Part shown: piece by piece, positions 21,901 through 34,165 of the stretch
Numbering within the stretch: the first letter of the stretch is position 1
Layout: each line of letters begins with the position of its first letter
Origin: Pegea sp. RAD2-039
Lineage: Eukaryota > Chordata > Thaliacea > Salpida > Salpidae
Reading direction: 5' to 3'
NCBI GenBank assembly: GCA_034620365.1
Contig: JAQGEQ010000107.1
Span: 186,001-250,000, forward strand
DNA: 64,000 bases
Notes under the pieces: model-generated
What the model was told of the DNA's origin: nothing
The model's input: the letters and a program-made list of their open reading frames with translations, nothing else
The model's database searches: none
Program-made: the position numbers and the translations under genes

Positions 21901-24900
21901 TATGATTTAATGATTAATGATGCTTTTGTAGTTAATTCAATTTAGCTTGTATGATGAAAAAATTTTCTAAAAATATAAAAAGTTTTAAAAACAAATCATA
22001 AAATTGACAAAAAAATTACAAAAAAGTATGAAAATTTTAAAATCAACTATTTTATTGAAGCGTTTATATTCTTCAAAATATCAAATAATGACTTCAAGTT
22101 TATATAATGAGACTTGATAATATTATAATAAAAATGAAAAAAATTACAATTACTTGTTCAAAAAAATTAAAACAGATTATAGAACAAATTATATTAGTAA
22201 AGATTTGGTTATATTAAAAATTTGTAAAATGGAACAACTGATTTTTGTAGGTATTTTAATGTTTTCTATGAGGTTGAAAATAATGAAAATTAAGCAGAAT
22301 AATTTTTTCGGGTAAATGATTTCATAAGTCTAAATTAAATAATTATCAATTGCATTGGTGTTTGAACAAATTAATCTTTATTATTACCGTCTCCATTGCA
22401 TCCAGGAACATTATACGGCCAATCACAATACTTCATAGCTGGATTGAAAACAGTTCTAGCAGGACATTGCAACGTGTATAAGATTCCTGTTTAAATCGAC
22501 AACAATTCAGTGAAAAAAACAAACTTTGTATGTTTTAGTTGGTTTAATTTAACAACAAACAATCAATTAAATGTATAACTTCAAACCAACCTGCACCACA
22601 TTGGTAGAAATGGTTGCAATCTCCTGGTTTTTCAAATGGTTTAGTGCTTAATGGTACTTTGTTAGCACCAATACATTGTGAGTTAGGATCTGAAAGGTTC
22701 ATTTAGTTATCTTTATTGTTTTAAATATTTCTACTGCAATTAAGTAATTTCTAAAAGTTATTTTTTTTAAAGCAGTCACAAAAAGTTCATTAAAAAACTG
22801 AATAGAACTACAGTTTTATTGATACATTTTCATGATTTCATTAAAATTATTAAAATATTTATACTCTTTTTGTTTACTCAAAATTTATACACTAAATTAA
22901 TAAAAATTGTTTTAATGATTAAAAACATTTTTGTAGTTAATGAAATTTTGCTTGTATATTAAACAAACTTCTATAAATATAAAATAAGTTTTAAAAACAA
23001 ATCATAAAATTGACAAGGAATTACAAAAAAGTATGAAAGTTTTAACATCAACTAATTTGTTGAAGCGTTTAAATTCCTCAAAATATCAAATAGTGACTTC
23101 AAGTTAACACAAGAAGACTTGATGTTATTACAAGAATTTTGGAAAAAGTTTCCAAATACTTGTTCGATAGTACTAAAACAGATTATAGAAAAAATTATAT
23201 TATTTAAGATCAAGTTATATTAAACATTTGTAAAACAGAACAACTGAATTCATGTTTAAGTTATTTTAATGTTTTCTATGAGCTTGAAAATAATCAAATT
23301 TAAAAAGAATATTTTTTTCTGATTAGTTATTTCATAACCCTAAAATAAATAATTATCAGTTGAAATTGTGTTTGAACCCTATTATTATTAAAATTACCTT
23401 CTTTTCCGCAACCAGGAACATTATCTGGCCAATCACAAACCTTCAAAGCTGGATTATAAACAGTTCCAGAAGCACATGGCATTGTGTATAAGATTCCTGT
23501 TTAAATCGACAACAATTCAGTGAAAAAGCAAACTTTTTTTGACTTTAGTTAGTTTTTTCTTAACAACAAACAATCAAGTAAATCAATAACTTTTAACCAA
23601 CCTGCATAACATTGGTAGTAATGGTGGCAGTCTCCTGGTCTTTCAAATGGTTTAGTACTTAATGGTTCACCGTCTGGACCAATACATAATGACTTAGAAT
23701 CTGAAAGTTCAATATAACAGCAACTTTATTATAATTGAAAAAATAACTTTTTTTTGAAAGAAAGAAAAATAATTAAAAGTTGAGATGATTTTTTTTCTTC
23801 ACTAAAATATTAGATGGTTGTCATTTTTTTAAATGTTAAAAAAGATTTACAATCAATGAAAGTCTTTAATAAGTTTCTTGCAATTTATTTGTGTTACAGT
23901 CAATGTACTACTTATGAAACTATTCAAACCGTTTTTAAAATTTTTAATATTTATGAGAAAATATAAAGAAATTTCAACTAAAAGAGGAAGTCAATGATAA
24001 AATAGAATAAATTTATTTATATAAAAGATCTTTTTATATAATGAAATTTATTTGTTTAAAAACTATTTAAACGCACAAAATTTGTCAAGGAAAGTAAGTA
24101 AGATTGTTTGAAAAACTAACTTTTTTACAAAACTAAAAAATGTATAAAACAATGTTTTATCAAATGCTTTTTATCTTGTTTAAATTAAACGAATTGATTT
24201 GATTTTTAAATATACTTCAATTAATTTGTTAATTTATGTTTCTTAAAGGTTTCAGTGAGGTTGAAAGTAATTTTTTCCTAAATTTTTTTTTGCTTTTTAA
24301 ATAAACAAAGTTTCATGAAAATAGATAAGGTTTTGAATACCATATTAAATAAATGACAATGGCTTTGAAGATCTTTTAAATTATTAAGATTAAAAAATTT
24401 TGTTAAAAGGTTCAATTTTGTAAAAATATTTAATAATGACTTCATGTTCATATAAAAAGACTTTATATTATTAAATTAAAAAATAAAGAGCTTCACAAAT
24501 GCGTGTTCGATAGCGCTAAAACATCTTAAACACATACTATTTTAATAAAGTTTACGTTTCATTCAACATTTGTAAACCTCGTTCTTAATCGAAAAGAAAA
24601 ACTACTTTTAGCAAAAAACTAGTTTAAAATCATTTAAACAAAAATTAAAAATACCACCTTGATTTGAATCTGAAAGACTTTCTTTGATTTGATTACCATC
24701 TCCACTGCAATGAGGAACATTCCATGGAAAATCACAAATCTTCAAAACTGGATTGAAAACAGTTCCAGTACCACATGGCATTGTGTATAATATTCCTGTT
24801 TAAATAGACAACAATTCAGTGAAAAAACTATTTATGAATTCAGTTTGTTTATTTCAACAACAAACAATCAATTAAATCAATAACTTCAAACCAACCTGCA

Positions 24901-26848
24901 CCACATTGGTAGTAATGGTGGCAATCTCCTGATTTTTCAAATGGTTTAGTACTTAATGGTTCACCGTCAAGACCAATACATTGTGAATTATATTCTGTAA
25001 TGTTGATTTAGTTAATTTAAAAAAATTTCTACTGAATCTAACATATTGACAAAAGTTATTTTATTTAAAGTAATCATAAAACGTTAAATAAAAGTTAAAA
25101 TAGTACTAAAATTTTATTGATAATTTTCTTGATGTCGTAAAAACTGTTAAAATATTTATCATCTTTGCATTTACTCAAAAGTTATAAACTAAATCTGAAA
25201 AATATGATTTAATGATTAATTATGCTTTTGTAGTTGATTCAATTTTTCTTGTATGATGAAACAGTTTCATGAAAATATAAACAATTTTAAAAACAAATCA
25301 TAAAATTGACAAAAAAATTACAAGATATACTGAAAGTTTTAAGATCAACTATTATGTTGAGGCGTTTAAATTGCTCAAAATATTAAATGATTATTTCAAG
25401 TTAGAATAATAAGACTTGATGTTATTATAAAAAAATGGAAAAAGTTTACAATTACTTGTTCAATAATATTAAAATAGATTATAGAAAAGATTGATTTAGT
25501 GAAGATTAAGTTTTATTAAACATTTTTTAAATGGAACTACAGAAATTATATTTGAGTTATTTGAAAATAATCAAATTTAAGCAGAATATTTTTTTCTGAT
25601 AAATTACATCACAAGTCTAAATTTAATATTTATCAATTGCATTGGTGTTTGAACAACTTAATCTTTATTATTACCGTCTCCATTGCATCCAGGAACATTA
25701 TATGGCCAATCACAAACCTTTAAAGCTGGATTGAAAACAGTTCTAGCAGGACATTGCAATGTGTATAAGATTCCTGTTTAAATCGACAACAATTCAGAGA
25801 AAAAACAAACTTTTATGATTTAATTTGTTTAATTTAACAACAAACAATCAATTTAATGAATAACTTCAAACCAACCTGCACCACATTGGTAGAAATGCTT
25901 GCAATCTCCTGGTTTTTCAAATGGTTTAGTGCTTAATGGAAAACTGTTAGCACCAATACATTGTAAGTTAGGATCTGAAATTTTCATTTAGTTATCTGTA
26001 TTAGTTTAATTCTAAAATAAATATTTATCAATTGAAATGCTTTTTGAACCACTTTGTTCATTCATTTTACCTTCTTTTCCGCAACCAGGAACATTGTCTG
26101 GCCAATCACAAACCTTCAAAGCTGGATTGTAAACAGTTCCAGAAGCACATGTCATTGTGTATAAGATTCCTGTTTAAATCGACAACAATTCAGTGAAAGA
26201 ACAAACTATTGATGATTTCAGTTTTTGTATTTTAACAACAAACAATCAATTAAATCAATAACTTCAAACCAACCTGCATAACATTGGTAGTAATGGTGGC
26301 AGTCTCCTGGTTTTTCAAATGGTTTAGTACTTAATGGTTCATCGTCAGGACCAAAACATTCTGGTGCTGTTTTTGAAAATGGTTTTTAATATAAAAGTTG
26401 ATATAAATGTAATAATTGTACTTGAAAATTATTTTAACAGTTTGATTATGTTTTATTTATCATAATCTTTTAATTTTCTATAAAGCATAATCAATAAAGG
26501 TTTAGCTTACTTGACAGTTTTGATCTGTCTGTCTGCTTCTATAAAAAAAAATAGTATTTTGAAAGTAGGTTAATATCAGATTACTTACAATAGAGTTCGT
26601 GTTACAACTTCTCTAAAATGCTTAATGTTCACTTAGTTATGTTATAATTCTATATAAGTATCACTTAGATAACTATTTCAGAAATAAATAATTCAAATAC
26701 AAAAGTATTTCAATAATATTTTCGGTTTGTTAATATAATACAGATTTTAAATTACAACTAACAGTAATTTTACCTTGACTATAGATGATTCAACCACGAA
26801 TAACTCCGTCAATAAGAAAACAACGAAAATTGAACTTAATTTCAACAT
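18905..26848 (-). CDS. Secreted eight-domain chitin-binding (CBM14) protein, gene 2
   Basis: 19 exons; predicted 591 aa. Exons: 26774-26848, 26589-26612, 26511-26538, 26274-26366, 26071-26169, 25876-25974, 25675-25773, 24896-24994, 24655-24795, 23602-23700, 23398-23496, 22591-22689, 22388-22486, 21577-21675, 21332-21472, 20188-20298, 19984-20082, 19082-19180, 18905-18978. All boundaries are GT-AG and the frame closes exactly. Exon 1 is a signal peptide (Lys-3, hydrophobic 'IFVVFLL'). Each CBM14 domain is two exons split after the third cysteine in phase 1. Domains 1-6 keep all six cysteines and the 'CDWP' or 'CDFP' aromatic. Domains 7-8 are derived: both lack Cys2, and domain 8 also lacks Cys6. 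Domains 1-3 and 4-6 are two copies of one cassette. Known CBM14 proteins bind chitin in cuticle, peritrophic matrix or egg covers; which applies here is unknown. The protein ends CDYQ-stop. Confidence 0.82.
21332..23700 (-). repeat. Three-domain CBM14 cassette, copy 2 (domains 4-6 of gene 2)
   Basis: Domains 4, 5 and 6 match domains 1, 2 and 3 one-to-one. Domains 1/4 end in GKEG, domains 2/5 have the 'GANS' or 'GANK' loop and end in NGDG, and domains 3/6 carry a 14-residue linker extension containing '[12 protein letters not shown]'. In domain 6 the internal alternative donor is mutated (GATGGT to GATGAT), so only the extended exon end is possible, which supports the same choice in its relatives. 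Gene 1 has only one such cassette. Confidence 0.75.
24655..26366 (-). repeat. Three-domain CBM14 cassette, copy 1 (domains 1-3 of gene 2)
   Basis: Partner of 21332-23700. The intron between domains 1 and 2 is only 96 bases here (25975-26070). It is 708 bases in the second copy (22690-23397) and 294 bases in gene 1, so intron length changes freely while the exons stay at 99 bases. Confidence 0.7.
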
Positions 26849-26910
26849 AGTTCTAATCGAAAGTTTGATTTGAAATAAATTTTATTTCATGAAACTATAT
26901 TCCTACAGGT

Positions 26911-26921
26911 TGTATATATAC
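26911..26921 (-). promoter_or_regulatory. TATA box of chitin-binding gene 2
   Basis: GTATATATAC-type element about 65 bases upstream of the ATG. It is conserved, with its surroundings, at 62406-62417 before gene 1. Transcription would start roughly 30 bases downstream of it. Inferred from position and conservation. Confidence 0.5.
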
Positions 26922-26925
26922 ACCC

Positions 26926-27195
26926 TTAGAGAGTTACCAGGAAATGTTTTTTCCAAGTTTTTAGAAATAGGAAGTAATAAAATTTCAATAATTTCTCTAA
27001 AAATTTGTATTCATAAAATTCACATTCAATAGATTTCCAATCAGTTTCTTGCAAAGTAGATTTTTTCATGGATAATCTACTTCCTATGAAACTATTCAAA
27101 GTGTTTTTAACTTTTTTAACTTTAATGAAAATTTTCAAAGAACATTTAACTTGAAGAGGAAGTGAATGATTCAATAAAACAATTATAGATGTCAA
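26926..27195 (-). CDS. Small conserved open frame upstream of chitin-binding gene 2 (doubtful gene)
   Basis: 89 codons from ATG. The first 65 align with frames at 62494-62691 and 47002-47199, sharing 'LNSFIGSRLSMKKST' and 'QETDW'. A fourth copy near 16510-16710 has the Trp codon changed to TGA. The frame lies directly upstream of the TATA box and on the same strand. The surrounding DNA also resembles the introns of the chitin-binding genes, so the frame may be fortuitous and conserved only because the duplications are recent. No domain was recognised. Confidence 0.2.
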   Translation of the reverse strand: MTSIIVLLNHSLPLQVKCSLKIFIKVKKVKNTLNSFIGSRLSMKKSTLQETDWKSIECEFYEYKFLEKLLKFYYFLFLKTWKKHFLVTL

Positions 27196-29292
27196 GAAGA
27201 TGTTCTTAAATAATTGAATTATTTTTTTAAACTATCTATATACACGGATCTTTTTAAAGGATGTAGCTAAAATTTTTTGAATGCTTTAAAAATTTGCAAA
27301 ACTATAAAAAATATTTAAAAACAATTTTCAAAATCATTCAATCATTCATTTATGAAAAGTATTTGGTTAAAATTTCAATGTACTTAAATTAAAAATTATT
27401 TTATGTTTTTTTAAGGTTTTCTATGAAGTTGAAAATAACCAAATTGAAAAAGAAAATTTTTATCTGATTAGAGATTTTATAAACTTTAAATTAATGATTA
27501 CCAGTTAAGTTGGTATTGGGAGCACTACTTCTCTTATTAATTATTCCAAACTTGAATATAAATGTTAAATCTTATTTTTTTAGTAGAAATCAACACATTT
27601 AACAATTTCTATAAATAGATTTACATCCAGGACTTTTAATACAAACAAATGTAATAATTGATCGTAGAGTATTATTTTATGCATGAGAAAATATTTCAAG
27701 ACTTTATTTCATAAAATTAATACTTTATATATATTTTAGTTATTTTTTTTTCTTCATTTCTTAGAATAAATGTGATGTAGAATGCCTAAAAAGAAAACCT
27801 TTTGCTAATAAACATTCTCACAAACTATACAATCTCACTTAATACTAAAAACGATATATATATTAAAAGAATTTAAATCCTTTAAAGAATTTAGACTTTG
27901 TGTTTAACTTCATTTTTTTCTATCTATTCAAAAACTCTTCAAAATTAAACTTTCTTTGAAAGCAATCAACGAAAATATAAAAAAAAGATTTGATTTAATT
28001 AGTGGTTTTATTGTAGGAAACTATTGATGATTAAACTACTTTTTATCCTGTTTTTAAATAAAGAATTAATAATTTAAGAGCTCACTAAACCAAAATTAAA
28101 GTTTCATCTAAATTTGTTTTCCACAGATCTTTCAAAACGTTTAAAACAAATTTGCACAACTCTTAGTAGACTAAATCTCTCAGTTTCAAAATTGTCTTTA
28201 GTAATTTTTATTTTGATGAAATCGTTTTTTTAATTCTCTTTACATTTTAGGGATAAAATTTAAAAATTATTCATCAAATATTTTCATTTCAATAAGTTTA
28301 ATTTGCAACTTATTACAATTATTTGTTATTTCCTTTTGATTTATTTTTCTAAAAACTTGTAGAATGATAAATTCTAAAACATGAGTAATTGATTCTAAAT
28401 AGAAGATATTTTATGTTTTAGAATTGATTTACAAAAATCAATATTTTTAATTCATTTGTTTGAAGAATTTGATTGAATATAATTTTATATTTAACATAAA
28501 CTAGTTGAAACTCATTTTTAGCAGATTTATCTTCAGAATTTAACGACTTTTTTTGAAAAAAATATAAACTATGAACAAAAGATGAAATTCACAATTTTGT
28601 CATTCCAAACTTTTTCGAGCTTTTTCCTGTTTTATTTGAATAGTATTTTATCTAAGAGAAAGTTGTTAAAAATCAAAACTGTAAAATCTTAAATTAGATT
28701 CAAAATCAAATCAAATATTAAGTCAGAAAGTACTTAGGAACCATCATAACATGATAAAAGTAAAACTAAATTCAAAGCAAATATCAAAATGACTTTTAAT
28801 GTTTTGATCTACCCATACAGCCAACTGAATTATTTAATTAAATGATTAAACGGAAATGAAACTATTTTTTTTAAGTTTATTTAACGAATAATATAATCAA
28901 GATACAATTATTATTTTTTGTTAAAATTTTGCAGCTGAAAATTATTTAAAAATTTCATTAAGAGATATTTATTAAGAAGTATTCAGCTTGTTTATAAACA
29001 ATTTTCTCATTTTTATATTTGTTGAAGATATATATTTGCCAAAGCTAATCATCATTAGAAGTTGATAATTGATACATCATTAGAAGATACTTCAACAATA
29101 AACAACAATTTTTTAGATGGAAAAAATTAAATAAAGAAAAGAAAACTTCTCAGAAAATAAACTTAAGAAAAGAATGACTTTAACATTTATTTAAGAGGTT
29201 ATAAGCTGATTGTTATTACGAGATTTAGAACAAAATCAGAAAATAAAATATCCATTTACAGTTTGAAGTTCTGGACTAAATGACGTCATCGT
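27196..29292. repeat. Spacer duplicated at 47200-49421
   Basis: AT-rich without a supported gene. It aligns in direct orientation with 47200-49421. Its part next to the lectin gene (about 28000-29292) also aligns with 12100-13351 and 31400-32598, the 3' flanks of all lectin loci with tail type II. Confidence 0.6.
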
Positions 29293-30099
29293 TTAAATGA
29301 TGCTGGTATGAATTGGCATCATGGATACATAAGTGTCTTGATTGTTTAAGTCTTCAATACTAGCATAAACATGACTTTCTTCTCTTTGCTGAATGATGTC
29401 TTCTTCTTCAACCTTAGCATCTTGAAGCTCAATATCATTGGCAACGTATTTTTGTTTGTTTTTCTTGAAAAAAGTCTTTTTTAAAACCATGTAACAAATA
29501 AATACAAATAACAGAGCTGATCCAACAGATAAGCCAATCAAGAGAAAGTTGTTAGAAATTTCCTTATTGCTACCAGTAAATAAAGTTGTTGTTTGTTTGT
29601 TACTAGACAAACGATTTGTTTTTGCTTCTGTAAATGCAGTTGTTGGTATTTTTGTTGTTGGTTTAGTCATACCATTCCTTAAACACAAAAATGGAGTAAA
29701 GTAATCTAAATGATCTGCTGTAAGTTGGAACTTCTTGCTGCTATTTCCACGTTGAAGATATAAGCTTTGACACTTATCTGTTGGCAACTGCAAATTTGGA
29801 TCATAATTATTTCCATTAAACTTCATTCCATCTTGCCACTGATATACTCCGTCTGTACAATCAAGTCCAACTCGAAACATTCTTCTTTCTTTAAGGATTT
29901 TAACGTCGAAAAGTTTATCAGATACTTCATCAACTATCTTCTGATTATGTAATGGAATCAACATTCCATAATTTTCTTCACAATATTTGGTTGCTTCAGT
30001 TTTACTTTTGTTTAAATTTACTGCTTCAATCACACCAATACTGGAACAAAAAAACTTCTTTTCTTTATTAATTAGTTTTTGACTGTTTTTCTGAACCAT
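29293..30099 (-). CDS. B-type lectin receptor, chimera of B1 ectodomain and tail type II
   Basis: 268 aa from the first ATG, with open frame and homology upstream to 30147 as in B1. The lectin domain, stalk and most of the membrane span are almost identical to the gene at 10043-10867: 'VGLDCTDGVYQWQDGMKF', 'PTDKCQSLYL', 'FLCLRNGMTK'. After 'CYMVLK' the sequence switches to the tail of the 13.4-kb and 32.6-kb loci: 'KKNKQKYVANDIELQDAK', Y245 in 'HVYASIED' and Y257 in 'TYVSMMPI'. The flanks agree: upstream DNA matches B1, downstream DNA matches the tail-II loci. This is what unequal crossing-over in the span-coding region would leave. The lectin core differs from B1 by a few residues (N to Y before 'GMLIPL', KW to RM), so it is not brand new. 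Calcium-binding motifs and a signal peptide are not visible. Confidence 0.75.
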   Translation of the reverse strand: MVQKNSQKLINKEKKFFCSSIGVIEAVNLNKSKTEATKYCEENYGMLIPLHNQKIVDEVSDKLFDVKILKERRMFRVGLDCTDGVYQWQDGMKFNGNNYDPNLQLPTDKCQSLYLQRGNSSKKFQLTADHLDYFTPFLCLRNGMTKPTTKIPTTAFTEAKTNRLSSNKQTTTLFTGSNKEISNNFLLIGLSVGSALLFVFICYMVLKKTFFKKNKQKYVANDIELQDAKVEEEDIIQQREESHVYASIEDLNNQDTYVSMMPIHTSII

Positions 30100-32598
30100 T
30101 TTCTGATTGTTTAAACCATAAAACTTATCAAGCAAAAACTTAACCAACTTCTCTACTTGTAAAAAAGTTTATTTCAGTTTTAAAGTTAAAAACTTTTCTT
30201 TGTCTTTTTTTTTCTTTTTGTGATAAGTTTACTTCCTTGATATTGAAAAAATGATATTATTTATAAAAAAATAGAATATCTACTTATATAAACTTCTCAA
30301 ATATGGTTTATGTTCAGTAGTTAGTAAGCTTTTAATTAAATGTATAACTTAAATTATTGTGTATTTAATTTAATTGACTATTAAGTTATAACAACTGTTT
30401 GTAGCTTATATCGGAGTACTTACAATTTAATTTACTATTAACTTGATTAAAACAAGTTTATGAAACAAAATTTTTGTTAAATGTAAAGTCAAATATAAAT
30501 TTCAAACAATAAATGTTTATTAATAAAATTATCTAAAAGTTGTTTATAGATTTTCTAATAAAAATGTTATTTATTTTTTAAAAGCATCAAATTATTATCT
30601 ATACAATTTTATCAAATTTATAATCATATGTTTAAACTTGCTGTTAAAAAATCTACTTCTCTTTGCTACCTGATAAAAAAGTCATCAAATTTTGTTCAAT
30701 TTAAACTTTTATGTTTATTACAAGTGAGGTAACACTTGATATCAATATTTGGTTTTGCTGTAGAAACATAAATTTGTTTGCTGTACGTTTTGTACTATTT
30801 TAACATTTCATCAACTAAATTAAAAATTAAATTAAAAGTTTGATGATTAAATAGAATTTCACTTCAGTTAATTCCAAGTAAAATATTTTGTGAGATTTAC
30901 TTCATTAATTCGTTGATGATTTCTAGAAGAGATGATCCCTTTTTTTATTTTCTTAAAACTTCAAAGTATTCAAAATTTTCTTCAAAATGATTTACATCTA
31001 GGACTTTTTAATCAAACAAACGTAATAGTTGATTGTGAAGTGTTATTTTATTCACGAGAAAGTATTTCCAGAATTGAATAAATATAAGTAAATTCTTTAT
31101 TTATGTTTTATATATTATATTTTATTTTTACAACAAATGAGATGTAGAAAGCCTAAAAAGAACACCTTTGACTAACTAACATTCTCACAAATTTAACAAT
31201 CTTATTTAATACTAATATCGATATATCTATCAAAAGAACTTAAATCCTTTAAAGAGTTTAGATTTTATGTTTCAGTTCAACTTTTTCTATCCATTCACAA
31301 ATTAAACCCTTAATAAATAAACATTCTTTGATAACAATAAAATAAAATTAGATAAAAAAAGTTTTTTTAATCTGGTTGGTGGTTTGAATGTAAGAACTTA
31401 TTGAAGATTAAAATAATTTTTATCTTATTTTTAAAGAAACTTTAAATAATTTAGGAAGTGACTAAACCAAAATTAGAATTTCATCTAAATTTGTTGTTCA
31501 CTGATCTTTCGAAACGTTTAAAACAAATTTGCACAACTCTTAGTAGACTACATCTCTTAGTTCAGATTGTTTTTTGTAGTTTTTATTTTGATGAACTATT
31601 TTTTTATTTTCTTTACATTTAATATTTTCAATTATTTTGTTTGAAGAATTTGATTGAAAATAGTTTTATTTTTAACATAAATTAGTTGAAACTCATGTTT
31701 ACCAAACTTTTCCTCAGAATATAAAGATTCTTCAAGAAAAAATTATAAACAATGAACAAAAGGAGAAATTCACAATTTTGTCATTCGAAACTTTTTCCAG
31801 CTTTTTCCTGTTTTAACTAAATAGTATTTTATCTGAGTAAATTTCTTAATAATCAAAACTATGAAATCTTAAATTAGATTCAAAATCAAATCAAACATAA
31901 AATCACAAAGTACTTTTTATTAACTTTATTTGTCAAAATATTTTAATGTTTTGTTTCCACGTTAATTAACAGCATCAAAATTTATTTTTAAACATAAAAT
32001 TTATTTGAAAGAAATTTAAGAACTGCATATGTGATTTACGTTTAGATTAAATCTTTAAAACCATCACAACATGATAAAAGTAAAACTAAATTCAAAGCGA
32101 TTAATAATTTTTTTTTTAATGTTTTGATCTACCCATACAGCTAACTGAATTATTTAATTAAATGATTAAACGGAAATGAAACTATTTTTGTAAGATTATT
32201 TAACGAATAATATAATCAAGATACAATTATTATTTTGGGCGAAAATTTTGCAGTTGAAAATTACTTAAAAATTTCATTAAGAGATATTTAGCTTGTTTAT
32301 AAACAATTTTCTCATTTTTATATTTGTTGAAGATATATATTTATTGAAGCTACTCATCATTAGAATCTGATAATTGGTACATCATTAGCAGATTCTTCAA
32401 CAATAACCAACAATTTTTTGGATTGAGAAAATTAAATAAAGAAAAGAAAAGTTTTCAGAAAATAATCGTAAGAAAAGAATGACTTTAAAATCTGTTTAAG
32501 AGGTTTGAAGCTGATTGTTATTACTAGATTTAGAAACAAAATCAGAAAATAAAATATCCATTTACAGTTTGAAATTCTGGACTAAATGACGTCATCGT
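30100..32598. other. Upstream flank of the chimeric lectin gene
   Basis: AT-rich copy of 10868-13351, with a TATA-like string near 30283-30291. No gene is supported. Confidence 0.5.
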
Positions 32599-33360
32599 TT
32601 AAATGATGCTGGTATGACTTGGCATCATGGATACATAAGTGTCTTGATTGTTTAAGTCTTCAATATCAGCATAAACATGACTTTCTTCTCTTTGCTGATT
32701 GATATCTTCTTCCTCTTCAACCTTAGCATCTTGAAGCTCAATATCATTGGCTACATATTTTTGTTTGTTTTTCTTAAGAAGAGTCTTTTTTAAAATCAAG
32801 TAGCAAATAAATACAAATAACAAAACTGATCCAACAGATAAGCCAACCAAGATACAGTTGTTAGAACTTTCCTTACTGCTACCAGTAAATAAAGTTGTTG
32901 TTTGTCTGTTACTAAACAAAGGTTTGCTTGTTGGTTCTGCCAAAGTAATAGTTGTTTGTCTGTTACTAGAAAAAGGTTTGCTTGTTGCTTCTTTAGAAGT
33001 AATAGTTGTTTTTCTGTTACTAGAAAAAGGTTCACTTGTAGCTTCTTTCAAAGCAATTATTGTTCGTCTGTTACTAAACATTCTTTTTGCTTCTGTTAAT
33101 GCAGTTGTTGACCTTTTTGTTGTTGGTTTAGTCTTACTATTCCTTAATCATAAAAATCGAACCTTATAGTTAGAAAGACTTGTGAGTTGGAACTTCTTGC
33201 TGCTACTTCTACGTTAAAGATTCTTTTCTTCACAGTATTTGTTGAGTTTAATTTAGATTTTCTGTATATTTACTGCTTCAATCACACCAATACTGGAATT
33301 AAGAAAATTGTTTTTTTATTTCTTGACTTTTTAACTTTCTTTTGAACCACTTTCTGGTTT
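32599..33360 (-). pseudogene. B-type lectin gene with deleted lectin domain, second copy (B2 prime)
   Basis: Copy of the 13352-14180 locus with the same deletion of the lectin core and the same upstream stops, so the damage is older than the 19.2-kb duplication. The open part (32599-33081, 160 codons) has one 18-residue stalk unit fewer than its partner, an exact 54-base difference. It ends '...YVSMMPSHTSII' rather than '...YVSMMPIHNNIN'. Span, Lys-rich stop-transfer, YADI and YVSM are intact. Confidence 0.75.
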
Positions 33361-33862
33361 TCTGAACTATGAAACTTTTCAACCAAAAACTCTACCAACT
33401 GCTGTACTTCTAAAAAAAGTTATTTTAGTTTTAAAGTTAAAAATTTTTCTCTGTCAATTTTTAGTACTATTCCTAATAAGCTATTTCCTTGATATTGAAG
33501 TAATATATTTATTTTTATATATCTTAGAGTTTAATATATAATTTTTTTTCCTTTTGTAATAACTTTTACCGTGAACTATTTTAAAACTATTAATCAGAAG
33601 CTGAACCAACTGATTTGAGATAATTAAATGATTACACGTGAAAAAGCTTTTTTAGAATTTATTTAAAAGATGATATAATCAAGATATTGTTATTAAATTG
33701 AGTAAAAATGTTACAATGGAATTTTGTTTAAATGCATAAAGAGACGATCAGCAGATTTATAAACAACATTTTCATCTTCAATTAAGTTGTAGATATATAT
33801 TTTCAAATTTTTTTGATTACAATCTCCTCTGCTATATTTTCAGAGCTACACAAGAATAGAAG
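33361..33862. other. Spacer between lectin remnant and Mis18 remnant
   Basis: AT-rich copy of 14181-14669. Nothing else was recognised. Confidence 0.45.
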
Positions 33863-34165
33863 CTAGTAATTGGTATTATCTATTTTTATCAATGATTCTC
33901 TTTTAAATTGATACAAGCCACGTAATGATTTTCGATTTATATTACTGACTCTTATGATTCTGCAACCAAGCTCAATATTGCGAGCGAAATAAAAAACTGG
34001 CAGGACAGAACAGCCTCCGTTGTAACAGTAATCATTATCAATAATTTCACTCACATCAGCTTGGGACACAGAAATAGCGTCTGGGAACTCTTCTACAAAA
34101 AACGGTGCGCAGTATATGAACCTGGAGCAGATTGACCGGCAAGACTTACAAGCAAAGAAATACAT
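33863..34165 (-). pseudogene. Truncated Mis18-like copy 2
   Basis: Encodes the same 100 residues as 14670-14972, again without the second CxxC pair and cut off before the Glu-rich region. Identity with copy 1 comes from the recent block duplication, not evidently from selection. Confidence 0.75.
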
